From: a virus
Direction: 5' to 3' (one strand)
Virus record (IMG/VR): IMGVR_UViG_3300042007_000202
Coordinates: 1-64,000 of that record
DNA length: 64,000 nt
In this document: one piece after another, positions 24,660-32,292 of the stretch
Layout: each line of letters begins with the position of its first letter
Numbering within the stretch: the first letter of the stretch is position 1
Notes under the pieces: generated by a model
Seen by the model: the letters and a program-made list of their open reading frames with translations, nothing else
What the model was told of the DNA's origin: nothing
Database searches by the model: none
Program-made: the position numbers and the translations under genes

Positions 24660-25412
24660 ATGGACCAAGCCGACGCCCTGACCCCCTGGCAGTTGGAGAC
24701 GGCGATCAAGATGCTCCGCGTGGGCAGCACCGCCACCGAAGCCGCCGAACTCATCGACGCCAAGCCCGCCACCCTGTACGCCACCGCCCGCACCAGCACA
24801 GACCTGCTCCTGGCCCTCGCCGGACACGACCCCTACGCCTACGACGCCGACCAGATCCTCCAACAGGCCGACTACATCCGGCTCATGGCCATGGGCTTCA
24901 CCCCCACCCAGGCCGCCCGCGTCCTGTTCCACGGGGATGAACGCATCAAGGGCTGGCGCCAGAAGAACGAGACCTTCGCCAGAGTCGCCGACTACGCCCG
25001 CCGCCTGCACCCGCCCCGACTCGTCCAGCGCCGCGAACGCCGCTTCACCCCGCACCGGGTCAGGGTGTTCCTGGAAGCCCTGCGCGACGGCATGACCACC
25101 GTCATGGCCGCCGAGGACGCCGGAATCACCCACGCGGTCATCTACCAGCGCCGCCGCCGCGACGCCTCCTTCCGCCAGGCCATGGACGCCGCCCGCGCCG
25201 AGGGCCTGGCGCACCGCGAACCGAAGGGGCCGGTCATCACCGAAGCCCAGTGGGAGAAGTTCTGGCGCGGCCTGGAAGCCGGGATGACGCTGCGCCGAGC
25301 CGCCTGGGGCGCGGACATCAACCCGCAGATGATCTACGACCGCCGCCGCGCCGACGAGCAGTTCCGGCAGGCGACCAACCGCTGGCGCGGGAAGCCCGGC
25401 GCGGTAGCGTGA
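24660..25412 (+). CDS. Tandem helix-turn-helix protein (regulator or small-terminase-like)
   Basis: 250 aa, ATG at 24660. It is made of about four repeats: W..F...L..GMT...AA...GI....IY.RRR.D..FRQA...A. Clear copies are at about residues 122-165 (FLEALRDGMTTVMAAEDAGI) and 195-240 (FWRGLEAGMTLRRAAWGADI), with weaker ones before. Such homeodomain-like arrays occur in small terminases and transposase-type HTH proteins. It is transcribed against the surrounding tail operon, so it may be a lysogeny or late regulator, or a moron. The function is inferred. Confidence 0.78.
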   Translation: MDQADALTPWQLETAIKMLRVGSTATEAAELIDAKPATLYATARTSTDLLLALAGHDPYAYDADQILQQADYIRLMAMGFTPTQAARVLFHGDERIKGWRQKNETFARVADYARRLHPPRLVQRRERRFTPHRVRVFLEALRDGMTTVMAAEDAGITHAVIYQRRRRDASFRQAMDAARAEGLAHREPKGPVITEAQWEKFWRGLEAGMTLRRAAWGADINPQMIYDRRRADEQFRQATNRWRGKPGAVA

Positions 25413-25416
25413 CGGC

Positions 25417-25659
25417 ATGGCCCGCCAGCGGACAGTCCCGGAGTTGTTCGTGCACGAGTGGGAGGCATGGATCGCTGACCCGCTCGCACGCCTGACCTGC
25501 CCCGTGAAGGGGTGCGGGCAGACGGCGCAGGCGTACTGGAACGGCGTAGACGAGACGCTGACCGTCACCGGCTGCGGGCACAACGTCTTCGTCCCCGAGG
25601 ACGCCATCACGTGGCCGCCGCCCGAGGGCACCCACGTACGTCGCCGGAACAGAGGCTGA
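25417..25659 (+). CDS. Small Cys-containing protein, 80 aa
   Basis: ATG at 25417, 4 bp after the HTH gene, same strand. CPVKGCG and a later CGHN could form a zinc knuckle. It ends one base before the convergent tail-chaperone gene. No family recognised. Confidence 0.65.
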   Translation: MARQRTVPELFVHEWEAWIADPLARLTCPVKGCGQTAQAYWNGVDETLTVTGCGHNVFVPEDAITWPPPEGTHVRRRNRG

Positions 25660-26226
25660 TCAGCCGCCGCCCAGCTCCGCGAACGCCTTCTTCCAGTCGG
25701 CGGCCTGCGCCTGCCGGTCGAACCCCGGCATGATCGCCCGGCGGCCCCGTCCCAGGGTCTGGCGCGGCGGCGCGTTGAGCTGGGTCTCCAGCTTCCGTAG
25801 GTCCTTCTCTTCCTGGCACCCGGCCCGCAGCCACGAGTAGACCGCCGAGCACACCCGGTGTGCTGGGGCTTCTTCGGGGTCGAACCCGACGCTGACGGCC
25901 CACGCGGAGAACAGGCCCCAGTGCTCGCGGGCGGTCACGGCCAGCCGGGCGGCCACATGCCACTCGAAGCCGTACACGGGCTTCGCCAGGCCGTATGCCA
26001 GGCGGGCGCAGGTTCGCAGGCCCACCGGCCCGTACGGGTCGCCCAGGAGGGCGTAGAAGCGGTCCGCGGAGTCCTCCGCGAGGCAGCCGGGCACCAGGGC
26101 GTACCAGTTGCCGACGGCCGCCCACCCGCACACCTCCAGTCCATCCACGGGGATGGACAGGGTGTAGGGCTCGCCGTCCAGGGTGAAGGTCAGGGGCCCC
26201 GGCCGGGCCGGGCCCAGGCGGGTCAT
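25660..26226 (-). CDS. Tail assembly chaperone, second product (gpT-like)
   Basis: 188 aa, ATG overlapping the preceding stop (TGATG). It lies between the first chaperone and the tape measure, the place of the lambda T-like protein. YGFEWHVAARLAV and WSLFSAW-type helices. In many siphoviruses it is made by frameshift as a fusion with the first chaperone; no clear slippery heptamer is visible here, so reinitiation at the TGATG is an equal option. Confidence 0.75.
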   Translation of the reverse strand: MTRLGPARPGPLTFTLDGEPYTLSIPVDGLEVCGWAAVGNWYALVPGCLAEDSADRFYALLGDPYGPVGLRTCARLAYGLAKPVYGFEWHVAARLAVTAREHWGLFSAWAVSVGFDPEEAPAHRVCSAVYSWLRAGCQEEKDLRKLETQLNAPPRQTLGRGRRAIMPGFDRQAQAADWKKAFAELGGG

Positions 26227-26720
26227 CAGGCGCGGGCGGCCGTGCGCTTGGCCGTGGTCTTCTTGGCTGCGGCCTTCTTCGCGCCCGGCTTCCGGCTGGT
26301 CTTGCGGTCGGTCGGCTGCTTGGGGCCGGTCTTCTTCACCGGGTTCTCCAGCCCCAGCTCCTCGTAGGCCTTGTCCAGGTGCGGGCCGTAGGCCTCGTAC
26401 ACCCGGCGCACGGTGTCGATGAGGAAGGCGACGGAGAGCTGGCGTTCGGCCGGGTCGACCACCCGCTCCAGGATGGCGTCCACGTCCTCCGGCTCGAACA
26501 CGGCCGCCGCGAGCTGGCGCACGACGTCCTCGTACGCGGCGGCCGTCTTCAACTCTTCCGCCCGCGCCTCGATCCGCCCCAGCAGCATGGGGAGGGAGTC
26601 CTTGGGGCAGCGGACGGAGTACTCCACACCGCCCATCTTCACCACGCCCTGGGGCATCTCGGCCGGGGTGTAGGCGTCGTCTGCGTCGATGTAGAAGTCA
26701 AGGGCGGCGGGCTGGGCCAC
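26226..26720 (-). CDS. Tail assembly chaperone, first product (gpG-like)
   Basis: 164 aa from the GTG at 26720, after GGGAGATGTACC. The body (FYIDADDAYTPAEMPQGVVK, PKDSLPMLLGRIEARAEEL) is the type found before tape measures in Streptomyces phages. The last 40 residues are a Lys/Ala/Arg tail (KKAAAKKTTAKRTAARA), histone H1-like. The frame is open upstream to 26768 without a good ribosome site. It should chaperone the tape measure during tail assembly. Confidence 0.8.
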   Translation of the reverse strand: MAQPAALDFYIDADDAYTPAEMPQGVVKMGGVEYSVRCPKDSLPMLLGRIEARAEELKTAAAYEDVVRQLAAAVFEPEDVDAILERVVDPAERQLSVAFLIDTVRRVYEAYGPHLDKAYEELGLENPVKKTGPKQPTDRKTSRKPGAKKAAAKKTTAKRTAARA

Positions 26721-26829
26721 GGTACATCTCCCACGGTGAGTAACGGCGTATGCGCACAGAGTAGCCACGCCCGGTTGGGCCTGCGTTCCGAAACCGCCCT
26801 CCCGGGCTGGCGTCTTCGGATCGAAGGCG

Positions 26830-27291
26830 TTACGTGTAGATCACCGTGGAGTCCACGGGCCACGGGCTGGCCTGCTGGAGCGCGCGGAGCAGGAACCGGT
26901 TGGGGCGCGCACCGCGCACCTGCCGGGCGAACACCAGGTTGCCCCGGCCGGGCGCGGTGGTGCGGGCGTTGCGGGCCTCGAACACCAGGTACCGCCCGCG
27001 CTTGGGGCGGATGGGCGTGCCCTTGGGGCCGTAGATGCCGGTCCCCTCATGCACATACAGGGCGTACTCCAGGTTGCTGTAGACCCACGCCTTCACCTGG
27101 CTGCCCGTGTACTCCATGCGCACGCGCAGAGAAGCCCGGAGGGGACCGTTGTCCACGGGCGCCATGCCCACGGCCAGCGAGCGCGTAGCCTCCGCCACGC
27201 GCCGGACGTACGTAGCCACTTCGCCGTCCGGGGACCGCAGCATCCGCTCGATCTCCGGCTCATTCCACATGAACTCGACCCGTACGCCCAT
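26830..27291 (-). CDS. HK97 gp10-like tail completion / neck protein
   Basis: 153 aa, ATG after AGGTGAAGG. It has the pattern of the family: an N-terminal helix, VDNGPLRASLRVR, YSNLEYALYVHEGTGIYGP and a final NRFLLRAL. Family members cap the neck or terminate the tail tube. It is the last recognisable neck gene before the chaperones, separated from the other connectors by the integrase block. Confidence 0.85.
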   Translation of the reverse strand: MGVRVEFMWNEPEIERMLRSPDGEVATYVRRVAEATRSLAVGMAPVDNGPLRASLRVRMEYTGSQVKAWVYSNLEYALYVHEGTGIYGPKGTPIRPKRGRYLVFEARNARTTAPGRGNLVFARQVRGARPNRFLLRALQQASPWPVDSTVIYT

Positions 27292-27301
27292 GCCTTCACC
27301 T

Positions 27302-27313
27302 ATCCCCGTGGAT
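27302..27313 (-). promoter_or_regulatory. Junction 12-mer (minus: ATCCACGGGGAT)
   Basis: A one-mismatch copy fused to the stop of the gene at 27313. Confidence 0.55.
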
Positions 27314-27561
27314 CAGGCCTGGCTCTCCTGCCAGGCGTAGATCCGCTGCGCCCGCACCGCCCCGATCCCGGTCACTTCCTCCGGCGCGGCCAGCGCGCGC
27401 AGACGTTCCAGCGTGGTGACCTGGCCGCCGGTACGGCGGTTGTGGCGGGCCAGGAACCCGGCGATCACATACGCCTCGTCGTCGCCCCCCAACGCCTCCG
27501 CCACCTCCCGCAGCGCCGCCTTGTGCGCCTCCCGCCGGGCGCGCCGCCACTCGTTCGCCAT
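27313..27561 (-). CDS. Small protein with helix-hairpin-helix-like end
   Basis: 82 aa from the ATG at 27561. An ATG at 27591 also opens the frame, but a strong hairpin (27592-27619) overlaps its leader. The C-terminus VTGIGAVRAQRIYAW resembles one HhH motif. By position it could be a neck protein or a small DNA-binding protein. No family recognised. Confidence 0.7.
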   Translation of the reverse strand: MANEWRRARREAHKAALREVAEALGGDDEAYVIAGFLARHNRRTGGQVTTLERLRALAAPEEVTGIGAVRAQRIYAWQESQA

Positions 27562-27591
27562 GCCGCGCAGGGTACGCGCCAGGTACGACAA

Positions 27592-27619
27592 CGCCCCCCG
27601 CGAGGAGCTGCGGGGGGCG
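27592..27619 (-). terminator. Terminator after the integrase
   Basis: CGCCCCCCGC / GCGGGGGGCG, perfect 10-bp stem with an 8-base loop. It would stop integrase transcripts before the tail genes. Confidence 0.7.
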
Positions 27620-27670
27620 AGGCCGGATCACCGGTTCGAACGATGGCAACGCTTCGTCGGCGCCGCCAGT

Positions 27671-28630
27671 CTACTGCTGCATCAGCCCGCCGACCTTCGC
27701 GATGAACTCCGCCACCTGTTCGGGTGAAGGCTCGCTGTAGTGCCGCAGCATCTCCTCCGTCAGGTGGCCGCTGATCGCATGCAGCATCGGGGAAGGCGTG
27801 CCGTCACGCGAGCCCAGCGCCTTGAGCCGGGTGTGGCGGATGCGGTGCGGCTTACGCAGGCCCGTCAGCTCGTTGTAGAGGACGCGGGCGCGGTGGGCGG
27901 TGAGCCGGTACAGGTGGCCGTAGCCGGGCTCTTCCGGCCCGGCGCCCGGGTCGTGCTTGGGCGGGCCCTTGTCGATGGCTGGCTTGTCGCGCCAGTTCCA
28001 CGGCGTGATGTCCCCCAGCCACACCGGCCCCCACCGCCGGGGGCCGATCAGCTCCCGGAGCAGCTCGCCCGTGTACGGCGTCCAGGCGATGTAGCGGGTG
28101 TCGCCGCCCTTGATGCGCACCGTCCCGAAGTTCGCGTCAAGGTGCACGTTCGGGATGTCCAGGCTCAGCACCGCCGACAGGCGCTCCGAGCTGTCGTACA
28201 GCGTGGACCACAGCGCCCGCTCCCGCAGCGGGTACCGCGTCGGGTCGATCAGCGTAGCCACGGTGGCCTGCGGCAGCGCCTTGTCGCGGGTCTTGGTCAC
28301 GGGCCGGGGGGTCCACAGCTTGGGCGGCTCCGCCTTGGTCAGGGGCGGCTCGCTGTCGCGGCAGAACTTCAGGAAGGACACGGCGGCCCGGCGGCCCGAG
28401 TTGTACGTCTCCGGGGAGGCGTTCGCCCAGTACATGCCGCAGGTCTTCATCCATTCCTGCCCGGTGATCTCGCGGACGGGCCGGGTGTGCCCGAAGTGCT
28501 TGGCGTACATGTTGAGCTTGATCCGGTAGGTGCGCGGCGAACCGGACCCCGGCTTGAAAGCATGAACGACGGCCCAGTTGAGATAGTCGTCAATCGCGTC
28601 GGCCAGTGGTTGTGCCACGACGTTGGGCAC
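27671..28630 (-). CDS. int: Tyrosine recombinase (phage integrase)
   Basis: 319 aa from the GTG at 28630; the upstream in-frame part to 28774 crosses a junction 12-mer and hairpins and is not expected to be translated. An N-terminal SAM-like core-binding domain (about 20-115) is followed by the catalytic domain with Arg in SSERLSAV (~148), Lys in IKGGDTRY (~173), HTR in HRIRHTRLK (~265), His in SGHLTEE (~287) and Tyr in RHYSEPS (~297). It should integrate the phage at a host attB. The usual attP is not identified. Confidence 0.93.
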   Translation of the reverse strand: MPNVVAQPLADAIDDYLNWAVVHAFKPGSGSPRTYRIKLNMYAKHFGHTRPVREITGQEWMKTCGMYWANASPETYNSGRRAAVSFLKFCRDSEPPLTKAEPPKLWTPRPVTKTRDKALPQATVATLIDPTRYPLRERALWSTLYDSSERLSAVLSLDIPNVHLDANFGTVRIKGGDTRYIAWTPYTGELLRELIGPRRWGPVWLGDITPWNWRDKPAIDKGPPKHDPGAGPEEPGYGHLYRLTAHRARVLYNELTGLRKPHRIRHTRLKALGSRDGTPSPMLHAISGHLTEEMLRHYSEPSPEQVAEFIAKVGGLMQQ

Positions 28631-28652
28631 TTCCCGCTCCCCCCTTTTCCTT

Positions 28653-28664
28653 ATCCCCGTGGAT
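28653..28664 (-). promoter_or_regulatory. 12-mer upstream of integrase (ATCCCCGTGGAT)
   Basis: Lies 23 bp before the integrase GTG, matching the place of the 12-mers at other gene starts. Confidence 0.55.
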
Positions 28665-28702
28665 CGGCACAGGCGTTCCCGTTTCTTCGCTCCGCTTAGC
28701 GG

Positions 28703-28726
28703 ACGGTGGTGGTCGGCCACCACCGT
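28703..28726. terminator. Hairpin in the integrase control region
   Basis: ACGGTGGTGG-TCGG-CCACCACCGT, perfect 10-bp arms and a 4-base loop; a terminator or a binding site. Confidence 0.55.
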
Positions 28727-28947
28727 AGAGGGAAATGCTGGCAGGCCCGCCGTTGCCGAGCCCGGCGATTGCATAAGGATTCACACTCCCCCATACGTCC
28801 CCGAATTCCCCGGCGCTCATCCGCCAGCCGAATCCGCCGGAGCGGACGGGCCCGGAGGGCGCGGACCCCGCAGCGCGCTCACGATCGCTCTGGGAGAAGT
28901 CGGAGGAAACCTGCCGTTCGCCCTGCCCCCGGGCCGCCCGTCCACGG

Positions 28948-29349
28948 CTACACGCTCTCCCGGTCGGGGCAGTACGGGTCGGCCGTGCACCCGTCGCCCA
29001 CGTATCCGCCGTGGCGGCAGCGCGGCCGGTTGTAACCGGGCTCCAGGTGGCGCTGTGGCGCCTGCCGCGCCGGGCCGGGCCGCTTGTGCCAGCCCATCGG
29101 CTCGTCCTGCGTGTCCGGGTCGTAGCCCTCCAGCGCCTTCCGCACGGCCGCAGCGTCGCGCGGGTAGCACCAGCCGTAGTCCCAGCCGGTGGTGTCGCCG
29201 TGCGGCACGGTCACGAGCCGCACGTTGTAGCCGAGTTCGAGCAGGATCCACCGGTGAGTGGCGTCTTGCGCGAGCACCAGGCCAGCCCAGTGCTCATCCC
29301 ACAACGCCACTGGCAGTAGGAACGAGGTGTCCTGCCCGCTGGCCATCAC
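28948..29349 (-). CDS. Hypothetical protein with Cys/His tail, 133 aa
   Basis: ATG at 29349 (or 29346), overlapping the upstream stop. Two halves: a beta-rich N-terminus (SFLLPVALWDEHWAGLVLAQ) and a C-terminal C-x-H...C...C zinc-like tail (RCRHGGYVGDGC). Last gene of the accessory block. No family recognised. Confidence 0.78.
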   Translation of the reverse strand: MMASGQDTSFLLPVALWDEHWAGLVLAQDATHRWILLELGYNVRLVTVPHGDTTGWDYGWCYPRDAAAVRKALEGYDPDTQDEPMGWHKRPGPARQAPQRHLEPGYNRPRCRHGGYVGDGCTADPYCPDRESV

Positions 29350-29864
29350 TCACCCTCCTTGGGGGCCGGGGAGACGAGCAGGCGCGGCGACCGGCCCTCC
29401 GTGCGGACCACCCCGTACCCGGCTGCCCGCAGCAGCCCTTCCGCCTGAGTCAACCCGTCTTCGTTCACTGTGCCGTTGAGCTGCCGGACGTCCACGTAGG
29501 CGTTGGCCGCGCCCTCGAACGCCTCGACCTCGAACCTGGGGCGCAGGGTGAAGCTGGGCAGCTCCTTCCAGTGCATTCCACCGCTCAGGAGCTTCTGGGC
29601 CACGAAGGAGCCGAAGGTGCCAGGCGGGACCAGCAGCGCGGCGCGCAGCCGCCAGCCCAGCGCCGTCAGGCTCTGCCACGTCTTGGGGGTCGCGCCCACC
29701 AGCCCCTTCCGGCGAAGCGCTGCCAGCACGTTCTCCCGGCCGTCCACCATCCCGCCGACCGCTCCCAGCAGTGCGGTGCGCTGCGGCGCCGACAGGCCAG
29801 CGGCCAGTGTCCCGAACGCCTCAGGCGTCAGCTGCTCCAGCGGCGATGCGTTATCGGTGCTCAC
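29346..29864 (-). CDS. Hypothetical protein, 172 aa
   Basis: GTG at 29864 after GGAGAGG; the open frame to 29939 lacks a ribosome site. Helical N-terminal half and beta-rich second half. No family recognised. Confidence 0.76.
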   Translation of the reverse strand: MSTDNASPLEQLTPEAFGTLAAGLSAPQRTALLGAVGGMVDGRENVLAALRRKGLVGATPKTWQSLTALGWRLRAALLVPPGTFGSFVAQKLLSGGMHWKELPSFTLRPRFEVEAFEGAANAYVDVRQLNGTVNEDGLTQAEGLLRAAGYGVVRTEGRSPRLLVSPAPKEGE

Positions 29865-29872
29865 GCCCCGGC

Positions 29873-30511
29873 CTACCTCTCCTTGCGGCTCTGCCGCGTA
29901 CGAGCCTTCAAGACGGCCCGCTCGTGGCCCGCGTACCAATCCGGCCGGTAGCCGGGGTGGATGTCCGGGCGCGCCTCCGCCTCGGCCTCGTCCAGGGTGA
30001 CGGTGGCGTACCCCGTCACGGCGCGCTGAGCGCGGTCGGCGTACCGGTTCGCGCGGAAAAGCGTGAGGGCCCAGCCGTCATGGGGGAGCCCTTGCTCGAT
30101 GAGCCAGCTCTCGGTGATCTGACCCTCGTAGCGCTGGCCGGACATCCACGTGATCACCTGGCGCAGCGCCCGCATCGGTTCGCACCCCTGATGCATGGAC
30201 ACGTACCGGCACGCCTCCCTGACCAGGGCGTCTTTCCTGTCGGCCAGGGCCTCCAGCGCGGCTTCGGAGAGCCCCCTCGCCTGACGCTCTGCCTCCTTCT
30301 CCGCCAGCAGGCGCTGGATCTCCTGGTCAGCGAGCCGGGCGGCTTCGGCGCGCACGTTGTTGCGCAGCCCGGCCAGCTCCTCGCGCAGCCCGTTGATCTC
30401 CGCCTCGTACCTGGCCTTCTGCTCGGCCTTCTCGCCCTTCACCTTCTCTACGGCTTCCAGCGCCTCGGCCTCACGGCGGCGGGCGGCGGCTGCCGCCTGC
30501 TTCCCCTTCAC
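29873..30511 (-). CDS. Coiled-coil protein, 212 aa
   Basis: GTG at 30511 overlapping the previous stop (GTGA). Residues about 1-105 are a long charged coiled coil (Lys/Glu/Arg/Ala), starting KGKQAAAAARRREAEALE. The C-terminal part is globular and basic. No family recognised. Confidence 0.78.
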   Translation of the reverse strand: MKGKQAAAAARRREAEALEAVEKVKGEKAEQKARYEAEINGLREELAGLRNNVRAEAARLADQEIQRLLAEKEAERQARGLSEAALEALADRKDALVREACRYVSMHQGCEPMRALRQVITWMSGQRYEGQITESWLIEQGLPHDGWALTLFRANRYADRAQRAVTGYATVTLDEAEAEARPDIHPGYRPDWYAGHERAVLKARTRQSRKER

Positions 30512-30771
30512 GCGTCCTCCCCCTCGGCTGTCGGTGCAGCGACTGCCCCCTGGTCCAGGCGCTCTGCGATAAGGGCCAGGGCTTTGGGGCCCACGCCACG
30601 CGCGTCCACGATCGCCCAACCGCGCTGCATGCCCGGCATGGGAATCGGCCGGTTGAACTCCTCTTGGAGGCGAGCAACGGTGGTGATGCCCTCGTCCCGA
30701 GCGAGCGCGCGCGCGATCTGCCTGGCGAAAGGGGTGTCGCCCAGAAAGGCGGCTACCTCGGTATGATCCAT
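30508..30771 (-). CDS. Small protein with HhH-like segment, 87 aa
   Basis: ATG at 30771 with AAAAGGACAA before it; an ATG at 30789 overlaps the upstream stop (ATGA) and is a second choice. WAIVDARGVGPKALALIAERL looks like a helix-hairpin-helix. The 30760-30800 stretch is A/T-richer than its surroundings. Confidence 0.72.
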   Translation of the reverse strand: MDHTEVAAFLGDTPFARQIARALARDEGITTVARLQEEFNRPIPMPGMQRGWAIVDARGVGPKALALIAERLDQGAVAAPTAEGEDA

Positions 30772-30785
30772 TTGTCCTTTTCGAT

Positions 30786-30986
30786 TCATGCGGTGTTGTT
30801 CGTCCCCCGGTGCACGGGACAGTACTGGCGGCCCCATCCGGCCTGGGGTGGGCGCCGGGTCCAACCGGCCTGGCCCATCAGGTCCGCTAGCCGTTCCTCT
30901 TCCATGCGGTAAGGCGCCTGAAATATGTTGCGGCACCCATAACGGACACATCGGTACACCGACGGCCTCTTCTTCAGATACGCCAA
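30786..30986 (-). CDS. Small zinc-finger-like protein, 66 aa
   Basis: ATG at 30986. CVRYGC near residue 15 and YCPVH near residue 57 give a possible C4/C3H site. First gene left of the 31023 palindrome. No family recognised. Confidence 0.72.
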   Translation of the reverse strand: MAYLKKRPSVYRCVRYGCRNIFQAPYRMEEERLADLMGQAGWTRRPPQAGWGRQYCPVHRGTNNTA

Positions 30987-31022
30987 GCAGACCCCCGCCC
31001 CTTTCCCGCGCCCCCAGGGAAT

Positions 31023-31059
31023 CTCGGAGGAAACTTAATACGTTTCCTCCGAGCCCAGG
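31023..31059. repeat. Perfect dyad CTCGGAGGAAAC-N5-GTTTCCTCCGAG plus shared 20-mer
   Basis: Perfect 12-bp arms around 5-8 A/T-rich bases (31023-31052). Its right part ACGTTTCCTCCGAGCCCAGG (31040-31059) recurs exactly, inverted, at 62962-62981. It lies directly after the stop of the 31060-31701 gene. It may be a terminator, operator or recombination site; see findings. Confidence 0.7.
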
Positions 31060-31701
31060 TCAGGGGCTGTGAGTCTGGCCTATTCCGTGTCCCTTTTGAC
31101 CTGGATTGGCGGCAGGCTTTCCAGGCTTCGCACCTCGCTGGTGCCCGCACCTCCGGCCCATCCGGGCCGCCTTCAAGGTCACGCTGCGCTCCCTCCGGCA
31201 CCACCGGTTCCGGCACCGGCACCGCCACGGCGCGCCCACCGTGCCGGGGTACGGCTCCTCCGGCTCGTACCCGTACTCCCGCATCTCCTCAGCGGCCTCC
31301 AGCGGATCCATCACCGGCGCGGCGGGCGGCCGGTGCCCGCACAGCTTCCCCTGCCGCACATCGCCCAGGTGGCGCCGCTTGATCTGCCCGCACTCCACGC
31401 ACCGCAGCGACAGCACGGTGAAGGCCCGGCCGTCCCAGCCGTCCACCAGCTCAAACCCTGCCTCCGCCAGCTCCTTGCGGACCTCGTCCTCCGAGGGGCT
31501 GGGGGCCCTCAGGTGGTGGCACCGGCGCCCCTGCCGGATGTTCGTCAGGCGCAGCGTCCGGGGCTGCCCGCATTCCACGCAGCGCATCTTCCAGAGCGCC
31601 GACGCCTTGCCGGGGTACGGCTCCCCCGGCTCGTACCCGGCGGCCCGCGCCTCCGCTACCGCCTGCTCCGCCGTCACCGGCGGGGTCCTCTTGCGCTTCA
31701 T
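31060..31701 (-). CDS. Triple zinc-binding repeat protein
   Basis: 213 aa, ATG at 31701 overlapping the previous stop (ATGA). Three copies of one ~60-aa module: Y.PGEPYPG...W..(R)C..CG..R.L.L..IRQGR.C.H, at about 22-65, 78-123 and 140-190. Each copy has C-x2-C...C-x-H ligands, like a treble-clef or zinc-ribbon. The third copy has extra Cys/Arg residues. Tandem zinc modules of this type suggest DNA or RNA binding, but no function is known. Confidence 0.82.
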   Translation of the reverse strand: MKRKRTPPVTAEQAVAEARAAGYEPGEPYPGKASALWKMRCVECGQPRTLRLTNIRQGRRCHHLRAPSPSEDEVRKELAEAGFELVDGWDGRAFTVLSLRCVECGQIKRRHLGDVRQGKLCGHRPPAAPVMDPLEAAEEMREYGYEPEEPYPGTVGAPWRCRCRNRWCRRERSVTLKAARMGRRCGHQRGAKPGKPAANPGQKGHGIGQTHSP

Positions 31702-32006
31702 CGGGAGACCTCTTCTCGCGACTCGTCCGCCAGCACCCGGGCCGCCTCTCCGGCCCTCTCCGGCGCCAGGTCGACCAGCCCCAGCACGTACTGGCAGAGC
31801 TGCGCTTCGGTGAAGCTGTAGCGGTAGCCGGGGTGCTGGTAGGTGGGGTCTTCCACGAGCGCGCACACCGTGAAGGTGGTGCGGTAGCAGCCGTCCCCGA
31901 CGTCGTACTTCACGGTCCAGTCGGGCAGCACCCGCCCGTGGCGTTCCCAGTCCTCCATGACCGCGACGATCTTGTCCCGCCCTGCCGGGCCCAATGCTTC
32001 AGTCAC
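31698..32006 (-). CDS. Hypothetical protein, 102 aa
   Basis: ATG at 32006, overlapping both neighbours. VKYDVGDGCYRTTFTVCALV suggests a small beta domain and the C-terminus is helical. No family recognised. Confidence 0.76.
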   Translation of the reverse strand: MTEALGPAGRDKIVAVMEDWERHGRVLPDWTVKYDVGDGCYRTTFTVCALVEDPTYQHPGYRYSFTEAQLCQYVLGLVDLAPERAGEAARVLADESREEVSR

Positions 32007-32292
32007 TGCCCCACTCCTCCGGGTAGTGCTCCTGCCACCAGCCGAGAACGAACTCGTCGGCCGCGCCTTCCTTGTCGCTCTCCTCCTGCTGGTCCCACCC
32101 CTTGAGCAGGCACAGGGCGATGCGCAGCCCGGCCATGCAGCCTTCGGCGTGCATCAGGGCCGCGCGCTGCTCGGGCATGTTGATCAGCTTGTCGCGGGCG
32201 CGGTAGAGCCTGGCCGCTTCCTCTGCGATCCTCCCCACCGCCTCTTCCACAGTCTCCGGCGGCACGTCTGTGACCGCCTCCCGGTCGGTCAC
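31999..32292 (-). CDS. Hypothetical helical protein, 97 aa
   Basis: ATG at 32292 overlapping the previous stop by four bases. Acidic and helical, ending VLGWWQEHYPEEWG. No family recognised. Confidence 0.76.
   Translation of the reverse strand: MTDREAVTDVPPETVEEAVGRIAEEAARLYRARDKLINMPEQRAALMHAEGCMAGLRIALCLLKGWDQQEESDKEGAADEFVLGWWQEHYPEEWGSD

Larger units (their letters stand above)
28631..28947. other. Gene-free stretch upstream of the integrase
   Basis: About 315 bp with no gene. It contains a 12-mer at 28653-28664, a small dyad TCCGC-TTA-GCGGA near 28691, a perfect 10-bp hairpin (28703-28726) and a TCGGAGGAAAC motif at 28900-28910. It is a candidate for the attP and integrase control region. 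Confidence 0.55.

Noticed and set aside
26160-26300. Programmed frameshift site between the two tail chaperones
   Set aside because: The AAG-rich 3' end was examined, but no canonical XXXYYYZ heptamer was found; the TGATG overlap is enough for reinitiation. It remains possible but unsupported.
27625-27650. tRNA-like GGTTCGAAC segment after the integrase
   Set aside because: The T-loop-like bases have no matching stem and no acceptor or anticodon arms. It was kept only as a possible att core.
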